From: JBEKHT01 sp050012135
Lineage (GTDB): Bacteria > Chloroflexota > Anaerolineae > Anaerolineales > RBG-16-64-43
Direction of reading: 5' to 3'
DNA: 64,000 nt
Assembly: GCA_050012135.1 (NCBI GenBank)
Contig: JBEKHT010000001.1
Coordinates: 1-64,000, forward strand
The notes below the pieces were generated by a model, which did no database searches, had not been told where the DNA came from, and saw only the letters and a program-made list of their open reading frames with translations. Positions 1-6,263 of this stretch are shown here, piece after piece. Position 1 is the stretch's first letter, and every line of letters starts with the position of its first letter. A program made the position numbers and the translations under genes.

Positions 1-127
1 GGGGGACAGCGTGAACCTGGAGGTGGAACTGATCGTGCCGGTGGCGCTGGAGAAGGGGTCGAAGTTCGCCATTCGGGAAGGCGGCCTGACCGTCGGCGCC
101 GGAGTCATCACGGATATCCTCGATTGA
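1..127 (+). CDS. tuf: Elongation factor Tu, C-terminal end (partial)
   Basis: The first 127 bases read, from position 2, as the last 41 residues of EF-Tu and end in TGA at 125-127. The residues match the beta-barrel domain 3 terminus of EF-Tu, with the conserved stretches VELIVPVALEKGSKFAIREG and TVGAGVI. EF-Tu is the GTPase that delivers aminoacyl-tRNA to the ribosome. The gene is cut by the window edge. It sits 39 bp ahead of rpmG, the usual order in many bacterial tuf-rpmG-secE-nusG clusters. Confidence 0.95.
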   Translation, partial: GDSVNLEVELIVPVALEKGSKFAIREGGLTVGAGVITDILD

Positions 128-166
128 AAGGAGGCTTCCCGGGTTCCGGGGAGGTTATAAGGTACA

Positions 167-334
167 ATGCCAGGAAAGAAGGATGTTCGCCCGGCGATCG
201 CGCTCGCTTGCGCGGAATGCAAGCAGCGGAATTACATGACCGAAAAGAACCGGCGCAATGACTCGGGGCGGCTGGAACTCAAGAAATACTGTCCTCGATG
301 CGGCAAGCACACCATGCATCGGGAGACCAAGTAG
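167..334 (+). CDS. rpmG: 50S ribosomal protein L33
   Basis: A 55-residue protein with the L33 signature: basic, with two CxxC knuckles (CAEC and CPRC) that bind zinc, so it is the zinc-containing (C+) form. It is a component of the large ribosomal subunit. The ATG at 167 follows a GGGGAGG sequence about 12 bases upstream. It lies between tuf and tRNA-Trp. The length is normal for the family and the gene is intact. Confidence 0.95.
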   Translation: MPGKKDVRPAIALACAECKQRNYMTEKNRRNDSGRLELKKYCPRCGKHTMHRETK

Positions 335-368
335 AGCGCAGAAGGGGCGGGCGATCGTGCCGCCACGC

Positions 369-442
369 AGGCCAGTAGCTCAATTTGGTAGAGCACCGCT
401 CTCCAAAAGCGGGGGTTGTGGGTTCGATTCCTGCCTGGCCTG
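369..442 (+). tRNA. trnW: tRNA-Trp (CCA anticodon)
   Basis: A complete cloverleaf can be drawn by hand. The 7-bp acceptor stem pairs AGGCCAG (369-375) with CTGGCCT (435-441). The D-arm stem is GCTC/GAGC, the anticodon stem CCGCT/AGCGG encloses loop CTCCAAA with anticodon CCA, and the T-arm carries TTCGATT. The discriminator base is G442, as expected for tRNA-Trp. The 3' CCA is not encoded (the next bases are CCT). It lies between rpmG and secE, a classic position. Confidence 0.95.
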
Positions 443-631
443 CCTGACTTGAGGAGATCCTGACCATCCCCGCCGCGCCGGGTTGAAGGGTGTGCGGCCG
501 GGAGCCCCAGGAGAGAGCCCCCTGTGGGGCCGTGCTTCCGCCCCGTGGGGCCCGAGTGGGCGGAATGGGCGCCCTGCGCGGGCCGTGAGCAACGGGGCGT
601 TCGTATGTTGTCAGCGGAGGGAGAGACTGCT

Positions 632-844
632 GTGGCCAAGGCTCAAACCAACCGACCCCCCAACGCCATCGTCCGGTACTTCCGGGAAACCGCAGGAGAA
701 ATGCGGAAGGTGAGCTGGCCTACGCGTCAGGAAGCAATCAACCTGACGATCGTGGTCCTGATCGTGACCGGGGCAACGAGTCTGGTCCTGGGCGCGCTCG
801 ACTATGTATTCACGGATCTGTTTCGTCTGATCATCTCGCTGTAG
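632..844 (+). CDS. secE: Preprotein translocase subunit SecE
   Basis: A 70-residue SecE: a short cytoplasmic part with the conserved amphipathic motif ending VSWPTRQEA, followed by one transmembrane helix (residues about 40-62). SecE clamps SecY in the Sec translocon. I start it at GTG 632 because GGAGGGAGAG lies just upstream; an in-frame ATG at 605 would add nine residues. The roughly 190 bases between tRNA-Trp and this start are very GC-rich with several GGGGCC-type inverted repeats and show no gene. nusG follows closely. Confidence 0.92.
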   Translation: MAKAQTNRPPNAIVRYFRETAGEMRKVSWPTRQEAINLTIVVLIVTGATSLVLGALDYVFTDLFRLIISL

Positions 845-890
845 CTCGGCTGTGTCGGCGGGGAGTCTATCTGTGGGGCACGAGGGACAA

Positions 891-1631
891 ATGACGGCTG
901 AGCAAGAGGAGCCCATGACGCCCTCCGAGGCTGAGGCGGACGGAGATCGAGCACCCGCCTTGGAATCGATGACGCCGGCCGAGGCGAGGCCGGAGTCGGA
1001 GGATCTGGCTCCGCAGAAGGTGGAATTGGAACTGCCCCCGGAGGAGACGTTGCCAGCCGGGGAGGCCACGGCCCCGCTGGTGGCAGGGAAACCGGCGGAA
1101 CCCGAGGACGAACGCGCCTGGTATGTGATTCATTGCTATTCGGGATATGAGAACAAGGTTCGCTACAACCTCGAGCAGCGCATTGAGACCATGGGGATGA
1201 AAGACAAGATCTTCGATATCGTCATCCCCACGATTGAAGAGATCGAGATCAAAGAAGGAAAGCGGCGGAACGTCGAACGCCGGGTTTTCCCGGGCTATCT
1301 GCTCGTGCAAATGATCCTGACCGAGGAATCCTGGTACGTAGTCCGCAACACTCCCGGGGTGACGGGCTTTGTGGGCATGGGCAACATTCCCACCCCTCTG
1401 CGGCCCGAAGAGGTGCAACAAATCCTCAAGCGCATGGAGACGGCCACGCCTCAGGTACGGCCTACGTATAAGGCCGGTCAGCGCGTGAGGATTATCGACG
1501 GGCCCTTCAATGAATTCATCGGGACCGTGAGCGATCTCGACATGGATCGCGGCAAGGTGCGCGTCCTCGTGTCCTTCTTCGGCAGGGAAACCCCGGTGGA
1601 GCTCGATTTCCTCCAGGTCGAAAAAGCCTAG
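891..1631 (+). CDS. nusG: Transcription termination/antitermination protein NusG
   Basis: About 246 residues. The N-terminal ~70 residues are an acidic low-complexity extension. The NGN domain then begins at WYVIHCYSGYENKVRYNL and contains the RNAP-binding region with VFPGYLLVQM. The C-terminal KOW domain includes KAGQRVRIIDGPFNEFIGTV. NusG couples RNA polymerase to Rho or the ribosome. The acidic extension makes it longer than the typical ~180 residues. I chose ATG 891 (GAGG five bases upstream); GTG 852 and ATG 915 are alternatives. It precedes rplK. Confidence 0.93.
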   Translation: MTAEQEEPMTPSEAEADGDRAPALESMTPAEARPESEDLAPQKVELELPPEETLPAGEATAPLVAGKPAEPEDERAWYVIHCYSGYENKVRYNLEQRIETMGMKDKIFDIVIPTIEEIEIKEGKRRNVERRVFPGYLLVQMILTEESWYVVRNTPGVTGFVGMGNIPTPLRPEEVQQILKRMETATPQVRPTYKAGQRVRIIDGPFNEFIGTVSDLDMDRGKVRVLVSFFGRETPVELDFLQVEKA

Positions 1632-1694
1632 CTGGAGGCCAGAGAGAGTGGGAGGGCGCTTGAGGCGTCCGCCAGGACCACAAGGAGACCCGCA

Positions 1695-2120
1695 GTGGCA
1701 AAAAAACTCAAGGCAGTGGTTCGCATTCAAATCGAGGCGGGCAAGGCCAATCCGGCTCCACCCATCGGGCCGGCCTTGGCTGGCCACGGCATCAACCTGA
1801 TGGCCTTCTGCAAGGAATACAACGCCCGCACCGCGAACCGACCCGGCGAGATTATCCCGGCCGAGATCAGCATTTTCAGCGATGGATCTTTCACCTTTGT
1901 GCTCAAGACCCCGCCCGCCTCGGTGCTGCTGCGCAAGGCGGCCGGAATCGAAAAGGGCTCGGGCGAGCCCAACCGCAACAAGGTGGGCAAAGTGACCCGC
2001 AAGCAGGTCCGCGAGATCGCCGAGATCAAGCTGAAAGACATGAACGCGGTCAATCTCGAAGGGGCCATGCGCATGGTGGAGGGCACGGCCCGCAACATGG
2101 GGATCACGGTCGAGGAGTAG
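1695..2120 (+). CDS. rplK: 50S ribosomal protein L11
   Basis: A 141-residue L11 of standard length. The N-terminal domain has the proline-rich PAPPIGPALAGHGINLMAF segment. The C-terminal domain, which binds the 23S GTPase-centre RNA, includes the GKVTRKQVREIAEIK region. GTG is used as start, with AAGGAG nine bases upstream. It is co-oriented with rplA 49 bp downstream, the conserved L11 operon pair. Confidence 0.97.
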   Translation: MAKKLKAVVRIQIEAGKANPAPPIGPALAGHGINLMAFCKEYNARTANRPGEIIPAEISIFSDGSFTFVLKTPPASVLLRKAAGIEKGSGEPNRNKVGKVTRKQVREIAEIKLKDMNAVNLEGAMRMVEGTARNMGITVEE

Positions 2121-2169
2121 TCGGTGGGAGGGCGCGCGGTTTCGCCCGCTACGACCACGAGGAGAGGCT

Positions 2170-2889
2170 ATGGCCAAACATGGCAAGAAGTATCGAGCGG
2201 CGGCGGCTCAGATTGAGGCGGAGACCTTGTACTCGCCAGACCAGGCGGTGCAACTGGCTAAGCGCACTTCCTACGCGAAGTTTGATGCCACGGTCGAGGT
2301 GCACATGCGGCTGGGCGTGGATCCCAAACACGCCGATCAACAGGTGCGTGACGTTGTGGTCCTGCCCCACGGATTGGGCAAGACTGTACGCGTCCTGGTT
2401 TTCGTGGCCGGGGAGGGCGCACGAGCAGCCCAAGAGGCAGGCGCCGACACCGTGGTGGATGACGACGCGGGCCTCAAGAGAATCCAAGAGGGCTGGACGG
2501 ACTTCGATGTTGCCATTGCGACCCCCGACATGATGGGCAAGGTGGGGCGGCTTGGCCGCGTCTTGGGGCCGCGCGGACTCATGCCCAATCCCAAAGCCGG
2601 AACCGTGGTTCCGGCGGAAGATCTGCCCAAGGCCATCGGGGAGGCGAAAGCTGGGCGGGTGGAGTTCCGGCTGGACAAGACGGCCAACCTGCATGTTCCT
2701 ATTGGCAAGGTTTCGTTCAGCGAGCAGGCTCTCTACGAGAACCTGGCCGCGCTGATGGAGGCCATCAAGCGAGCCCGGCCGGCAGCCGCCAAGGGCACCT
2801 ATCTCCGCAAGATCGTGGTCACCACGACCATGGGACCGGGGGTCCGGGTCGACCCCGTGGGCGCCCAGGGGATGGAGCCGAAAGTCTGA
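2170..2889 (+). CDS. rplA: 50S ribosomal protein L1
   Basis: A 239-residue L1, standard length, with the diagnostic GPRGLMPNPKAGTV motif in domain II and the C-terminal TMGPGVRVD. L1 forms the ribosomal L1 stalk and in many bacteria represses its own L11-L1 mRNA. ATG 2170 is preceded by GAGGAG. It is followed by the untranslated L10 leader before rplJ. Confidence 0.97.
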   Translation: MAKHGKKYRAAAAQIEAETLYSPDQAVQLAKRTSYAKFDATVEVHMRLGVDPKHADQQVRDVVVLPHGLGKTVRVLVFVAGEGARAAQEAGADTVVDDDAGLKRIQEGWTDFDVAIATPDMMGKVGRLGRVLGPRGLMPNPKAGTVVPAEDLPKAIGEAKAGRVEFRLDKTANLHVPIGKVSFSEQALYENLAALMEAIKRARPAAAKGTYLRKIVVTTTMGPGVRVDPVGAQGMEPKV

Positions 2890-2904
2890 TAGAATCCGCG
2901 TGAC

Positions 2905-3060
2905 CGCCGTCAAGGCGGAGGAACAACCAGCAACACCGCCCAAGACAGCAGGGGCCCGGTGAGGCTTAATCTCCTGCCCAGGTGGGGTTCCCGCGCACGA
3001 TGCGCATGGCGTGCGTTGCGGTCCTTGCCCGGCAGGCTTTCGGGCAGGGACTTTTCTTTT
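2905..3060 (+). ncRNA. L10 leader (ribosomal protein mRNA autoregulatory element)
   Basis: The 196 bases between rplA and rplJ are non-coding and carry the hallmarks of the L10 leader: an AAGACAGCAGG element (from 2942), a TTAAT segment, then CCTGCCCAGGTGGGG. GCAGG (2948-2952) can pair with CCTGC (2973-2977). In bacteria the L10-(L12)4 complex binds this leader and represses rplJL. The boundaries are approximate because I judged it by eye against the known family. Confidence 0.75.
3023..3060 (+). terminator. Attenuator-type terminator in the rplJ leader
   Basis: CCTTGCCCG (3023-3031) pairs with CGGGCAGGG (3041-3049) around a 9-base loop, followed by the T-rich run ending at 3060. It lies 25 bases before the rplJ start and inside the L10 leader. 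It therefore probably acts as a transcriptional attenuator controlled by the leader rather than a constitutive terminator. The regulatory reading is inference. Confidence 0.65.
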
Positions 3061-3085
3061 CTCAAGGGAGAGGAGGTGAGGGACT

Positions 3086-3625
3086 TTGGCACTGACCGCG
3101 GAGGACAAGCGTGAACGGGTCGCCGAGTATGTGAGGCTCCTGAAAGAAAGCCAGGGGCTGGTGCTGGCCGAATTCGTCGGGCTGAACATGACGGGCATTA
3201 ACAGCCTGCGGGGACGGGTTCGCGAGGCCAGCGGGGTCGTGGCAGTCGCCAAGAACACGCTCCTGGAAATTGCCCTACGCGAGGCCGGGCTTCCCATTCC
3301 GGGAGATCATCTTTCCGGCACCACCCTGGTAGTGTTCGGCTCAAGCGATGTGGTTGCAATCGCAAAGGCTGTGGCGGAGACCGCCAAGGAGCAGGAAGCT
3401 CTTCGCGTGAAAGGCGGACTCCTGGGCAGGCGGGTGATGAGCCGAGAGGAGGTGCGGGCCCTGGCGGAGCTCCCGCCGCGACCGGTCCTTCAGGCGCGGC
3501 TTCTGGGCCTCTTGCAGGCACCGGCAGGGAAGCTGCTGGGAGTCCTGCAAGCTCCGGCTCGGCAGGTCATGGGGGTGTTGAAAGCGCGCGCCGAGAAATC
3601 GGCCGAAGCACCCGTCGCGGCATGA
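3086..3625 (+). CDS. rplJ: 50S ribosomal protein L10
   Basis: A 179-residue L10: the N-terminal rRNA-binding domain (motif VVAVAKNTLLEIAL) and a C-terminal helix that carries L7/L12 dimers. The start is TTG 3086, supported by a strong AGGAGGTGAG Shine-Dalgarno immediately upstream and no in-frame ATG nearby. Expression is probably controlled by the preceding leader. rplL follows 48 bp downstream. Confidence 0.95.
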   Translation: MALTAEDKRERVAEYVRLLKESQGLVLAEFVGLNMTGINSLRGRVREASGVVAVAKNTLLEIALREAGLPIPGDHLSGTTLVVFGSSDVVAIAKAVAETAKEQEALRVKGGLLGRRVMSREEVRALAELPPRPVLQARLLGLLQAPAGKLLGVLQAPARQVMGVLKARAEKSAEAPVAA

Positions 3626-3673
3626 GGCGTGGCTTCGGACAAGAGCAAGACCTAAGGCAAGGAGACTGGAACC

Positions 3674-4060
3674 ATGGCAGATCTAGAGAAGTTGATTGAG
3701 GAACTGAGCGGCCTGAGTGTCCTCGAAGCCGCCGATCTCTCCAAGAGGCTGGAGGAGAAGTGGGGTGTCAGCGCGGCCGCGCCGATGGCGGTCGCCGTGG
3801 CGGGGGGAGCCGCCGCTCCCGGGGCGGCCGCTCCGGCTCAAGAAGAGAAGACCGAGTTCACTGTGATTCTTAAGGAAGCCGGTCCGAAGAAAATTGAGGT
3901 GATCAAGGTCATCCGCCAGCTCACAAGCCTCGGCCTGAAGGAAGCCAAGGACTTGGCGGAGACGGCGGGCGGAAAGGTGCTGGAAGCGGTGAGCAAGGAG
4001 GTGGCCAGCGACGCCAAGGGAAGACTCGAGACCGCGGGCGCCTCGGTGGAAGTCAAGTAG
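3674..4060 (+). CDS. rplL: 50S ribosomal protein L7/L12
   Basis: 128 residues with all three family parts: N-terminal dimerisation helices, a flexible Ala/Gly/Pro hinge (around residues 36-56), and the globular C-terminal domain with EKTEFTVIL and GLKEAKDLAE. It recruits translational GTPases to the ribosome. ATG 3674 has AAGGAG upstream. The gene ends the ribosomal cluster and is followed by a strong terminator; rpoB is not next to it. Confidence 0.97.
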   Translation: MADLEKLIEELSGLSVLEAADLSKRLEEKWGVSAAAPMAVAVAGGAAAPGAAAPAQEEKTEFTVILKEAGPKKIEVIKVIRQLTSLGLKEAKDLAETAGGKVLEAVSKEVASDAKGRLETAGASVEVK

Positions 4061-4088
4061 CGGTTAGACCGCAATCAGAGACTGCTGA

Positions 4089-4119
4089 ACCCCTCCGGCC
4101 TCAGCCTGCGGAGGGGTTT
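4089..4119 (+). terminator. Rho-independent terminator after rplL
   Basis: ACCCCTCCG (4089-4097) pairs perfectly with CGGAGGGGT (4109-4117) around an 11-base loop and is followed by TTTCC. It lies 28 bases past the rplL stop and faces the convergent miaB gene. About 130 bases between it and miaB hold nothing else recognisable. Confidence 0.85.
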
Positions 4120-4250
4120 CCGCGTTAAGGCGTCGAGGGGCGGCCTGCCCGCAGGCGGACTCGGCTCCGGAACGGTCGGGTGGCCGGGCCCAAGTTCCAG
4201 GCATGCGGAAATGGGGCGGCGGGCCTGCCCGAAGTCCAGCCTAGCCCTGC

Positions 4251-5600
4251 CTATTGGCCCGGGGCGGCGAGCTCTCCCTGCAGGCTCCAGGCGGTGCTCT
4301 GAGTAATGCGCACGGCTACTCGGCATCCACCCCAGTCTCGAGAAGTGCTGTCGTAGAAGACCAAGCGGTTGGTGCGGGTACGACCCATCCAGCGGCCCTT
4401 GTGTTTCCCCTCCACCAGCACCTCGAGCGTCTGGCCGACATAGCGTTGGCTCAGTTCCGCCGCAATCCCGGCCTGCAGCTCTTCCAGGGCCCGGAAGCGG
4501 CGCATTTTCTCCACTTGCGGCACATCGTCCTGGTAGCGACGGGAGGCCAGCGTCCCGGGGCGCGGGGAGTAAGGTGCCAAGTGGGCGACATCCAGACGCA
4601 GCTCCGTCAGCAGGTCATAGGTTTTCTGAAACTGGGAACCGCTTTCGCCAGGGAACCCTACGATGACGTCGGTGGCGATCGAGGATCCGGGGATCGCGGT
4701 GCGGATGCGATCAATGAGCCGGCGATAGTCGTCCACCGTGTAGCCCCGCTTCATGCGCGCTAGAACCTCATCGTCCCCTGCCTGCACGGGCACCTCGACA
4801 TGTTCACATACCTTGGGGAGTTCCGCCATCGAACGGAGGAGATCATCTGTCACCCAGAGGGGGTGGGAGGTGAGAAAGCGGATTCGTTCCAGACCTTCGA
4901 TCCCTTGCACCTGACGCAACAGGCCCGGCAGCCCGGGTTCACCGGGCAGATCTCTGCCGTAGCGGTCGACGATCTGGCCCAGCAGGGTGACCTCCTTGAC
5001 GCCCTGCTCGACCAGGGCGCGCACTTCGGAGACCACCTCTTCAACCGGTCGCGATCGTTCCTGGCCGCGTCGCATTGGGATGATGCAAAAAGTGCAGCCG
5101 TGGGAGCAGCCGTAGACGACGGGCACGTGGGCGCTGACCACGGTCCCGCGTTCAGGCTCCGGGAGAAGGAAACCCGCTGGGCTTTGGCTGAGGTCATCCT
5201 GCAAGGCGAAACGGGCTTCCGTTTCCGCCTGGGCCAGGGCGCGTCCGTCCTCCCGTTCCAGGAGGTATGTCAGGAGAGGCCGCGGGTCTGAGGGGGCGGA
5301 AAAGACATCGACATAGGGAAAGGTCTCTTGCAGGAGCCGGTTGCCTCTGACCCCCACCAGGCAACCCATCAGGTTGATGACCAGGTCAGGTCGCTTTTCC
5401 TTGAGGGGGCGCAAGGTGGTCAAGCGTCCATAGGCCTTTTCCTCGGCGCTCTGGCGCACGACGCAAGTGTTGAGGACAATCACGTCGGCCTGTTCGGGCT
5501 TCTCGGCCCAGTGATAGCCCAGCCGCTCCAGCGCGCTGGCCACGCGTTGCGAGTCGGCAACGTTCATCTGGCAACCCTCGGTCCAAATGTGGTACCTCAT
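4251..5600 (-). CDS. miaB: tRNA-2-methylthio-N6-dimethylallyladenosine synthase
   Basis: About 449 residues in the methylthiotransferase order. An N-terminal UPF0004 domain begins with YHIWTEGCQMNVADS and has cluster cysteines in GCQMN, NTCVV and MGC. A radical-SAM domain follows with CSHGCTFCIIP (CxxxCxxC), and a C-terminal TRAM domain lies around the last 65 residues. The enzyme adds a methylthio group to i6A37 of tRNA using two [4Fe-4S] clusters. I start it at ATG 5600 (MRYHIW); the reading extends to a TTG at 5612. The neighbouring thioesterase is 62 bp upstream on the same strand. MiaB rather than RimO or MtaB is favoured by the GCQMN motif. Confidence 0.9.
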   Translation of the reverse strand: MRYHIWTEGCQMNVADSQRVASALERLGYHWAEKPEQADVIVLNTCVVRQSAEEKAYGRLTTLRPLKEKRPDLVINLMGCLVGVRGNRLLQETFPYVDVFSAPSDPRPLLTYLLEREDGRALAQAETEARFALQDDLSQSPAGFLLPEPERGTVVSAHVPVVYGCSHGCTFCIIPMRRGQERSRPVEEVVSEVRALVEQGVKEVTLLGQIVDRYGRDLPGEPGLPGLLRQVQGIEGLERIRFLTSHPLWVTDDLLRSMAELPKVCEHVEVPVQAGDDEVLARMKRGYTVDDYRRLIDRIRTAIPGSSIATDVIVGFPGESGSQFQKTYDLLTELRLDVAHLAPYSPRPGTLASRRYQDDVPQVEKMRRFRALEELQAGIAAELSQRYVGQTLEVLVEGKHKGRWMGRTRTNRLVFYDSTSRDWGGCRVAVRITQSTAWSLQGELAAPGQ

Positions 5601-5662
5601 CGGAAATCCCAATTCAGTGGTTCGAATTCTGGGGCGTGGCCTGAGGGCCAGTCAGGAGAGCC

Positions 5663-6061
5663 TCAGCCCGCAGGGCTTTTCGCCCTGGCCCGTTCCGCGA
5701 ACTGGGCCCGGCGCACCACCGCACGCTTGTGGGTTACCTCCCCCACCTTCTCGACCTCGTCGAAGACCTCGGCCCGCACCACAACAAAGCGGCCGTCCAC
5801 CTGGACAACCTCCACCTCGGCTCGGACCTTCATCCCCAGAGGCGTGGGCGCCAGATGATGGATGGTCGCCTCTACCCCCACGGTCGTCTCCTCCTGGGGG
5901 AGGTAGGCCTGGATCATCTCCAGCGCAGTGCGTTCGACCAGAGCGAGCATGGCGGGTGTGGCAAAGACCCCCGCCGTGCCGCTTCCCAGGTGGGACGCGC
6001 TCACCTCTTGGGTCACGGTGATCTCTTTGGAGTGCTTGGTCCCAGGGGCGATGGCTGGCAT
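5663..6061 (-). CDS. Hotdog-fold thioesterase (fluoroacetyl-CoA thioesterase-like)
   Basis: 132 residues in the pattern of the FlK-like single hotdog family: TVTQEVSASHLGSG near the start, a central helix ATPAMLALVERTALEMI, then TTVGVEATIHHLAPTP and a strand-rich C-terminus. Such proteins hydrolyse small acyl-CoAs. ATG 6061 has AGGAGG five bases upstream, so the longer open frame towards 6355 is not used. It is co-directional with miaB and probably shares its transcript. The substrate cannot be told from sequence. Confidence 0.8.
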   Translation of the reverse strand: MPAIAPGTKHSKEITVTQEVSASHLGSGTAGVFATPAMLALVERTALEMIQAYLPQEETTVGVEATIHHLAPTPLGMKVRAEVEVVQVDGRFVVVRAEVFDEVEKVGEVTHKRAVVRRAQFAERARAKSPAG

Positions 6062-6250
6062 GGGTGCCTCCTGGATGCCCGGCAACATGGGCGGGATGCA
6101 GTCGAGGAATCCCTCGATGAGCGGATGCTGAGGTCCCGCGGAGAGCCCTCGGCCTGCGGGTCGTTCAGTTTGGACGCGACCCAACTCAAGAGGCCTCCGG
6201 CGGGGTCGAGGCAATGCACTCAGACACGCCGAAGAGGCAATTGTGGGAAG

Positions 6251-6256
6251 TATAAT
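6251..6256 (+). promoter_or_regulatory. TATAAT -10 box at the start of the PBP-like gene
   Basis: TATAAT lies seven bases before ATG 6264, so transcription would begin at or next to the A of the start codon and give a leaderless mRNA. No good -35 hexamer is visible at 16-18 bp. A GTG at 6243 upstream of this box would give a slightly longer protein, but its first codons overlap the -10 element. Confidence 0.5.
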
Positions 6257-6263
6257 CCCTCCC

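Noticed and set aside
867..2186. 439-codon minus-strand open frame across nusG and rplK
   Set aside because: Antisense shadow of two conserved genes.
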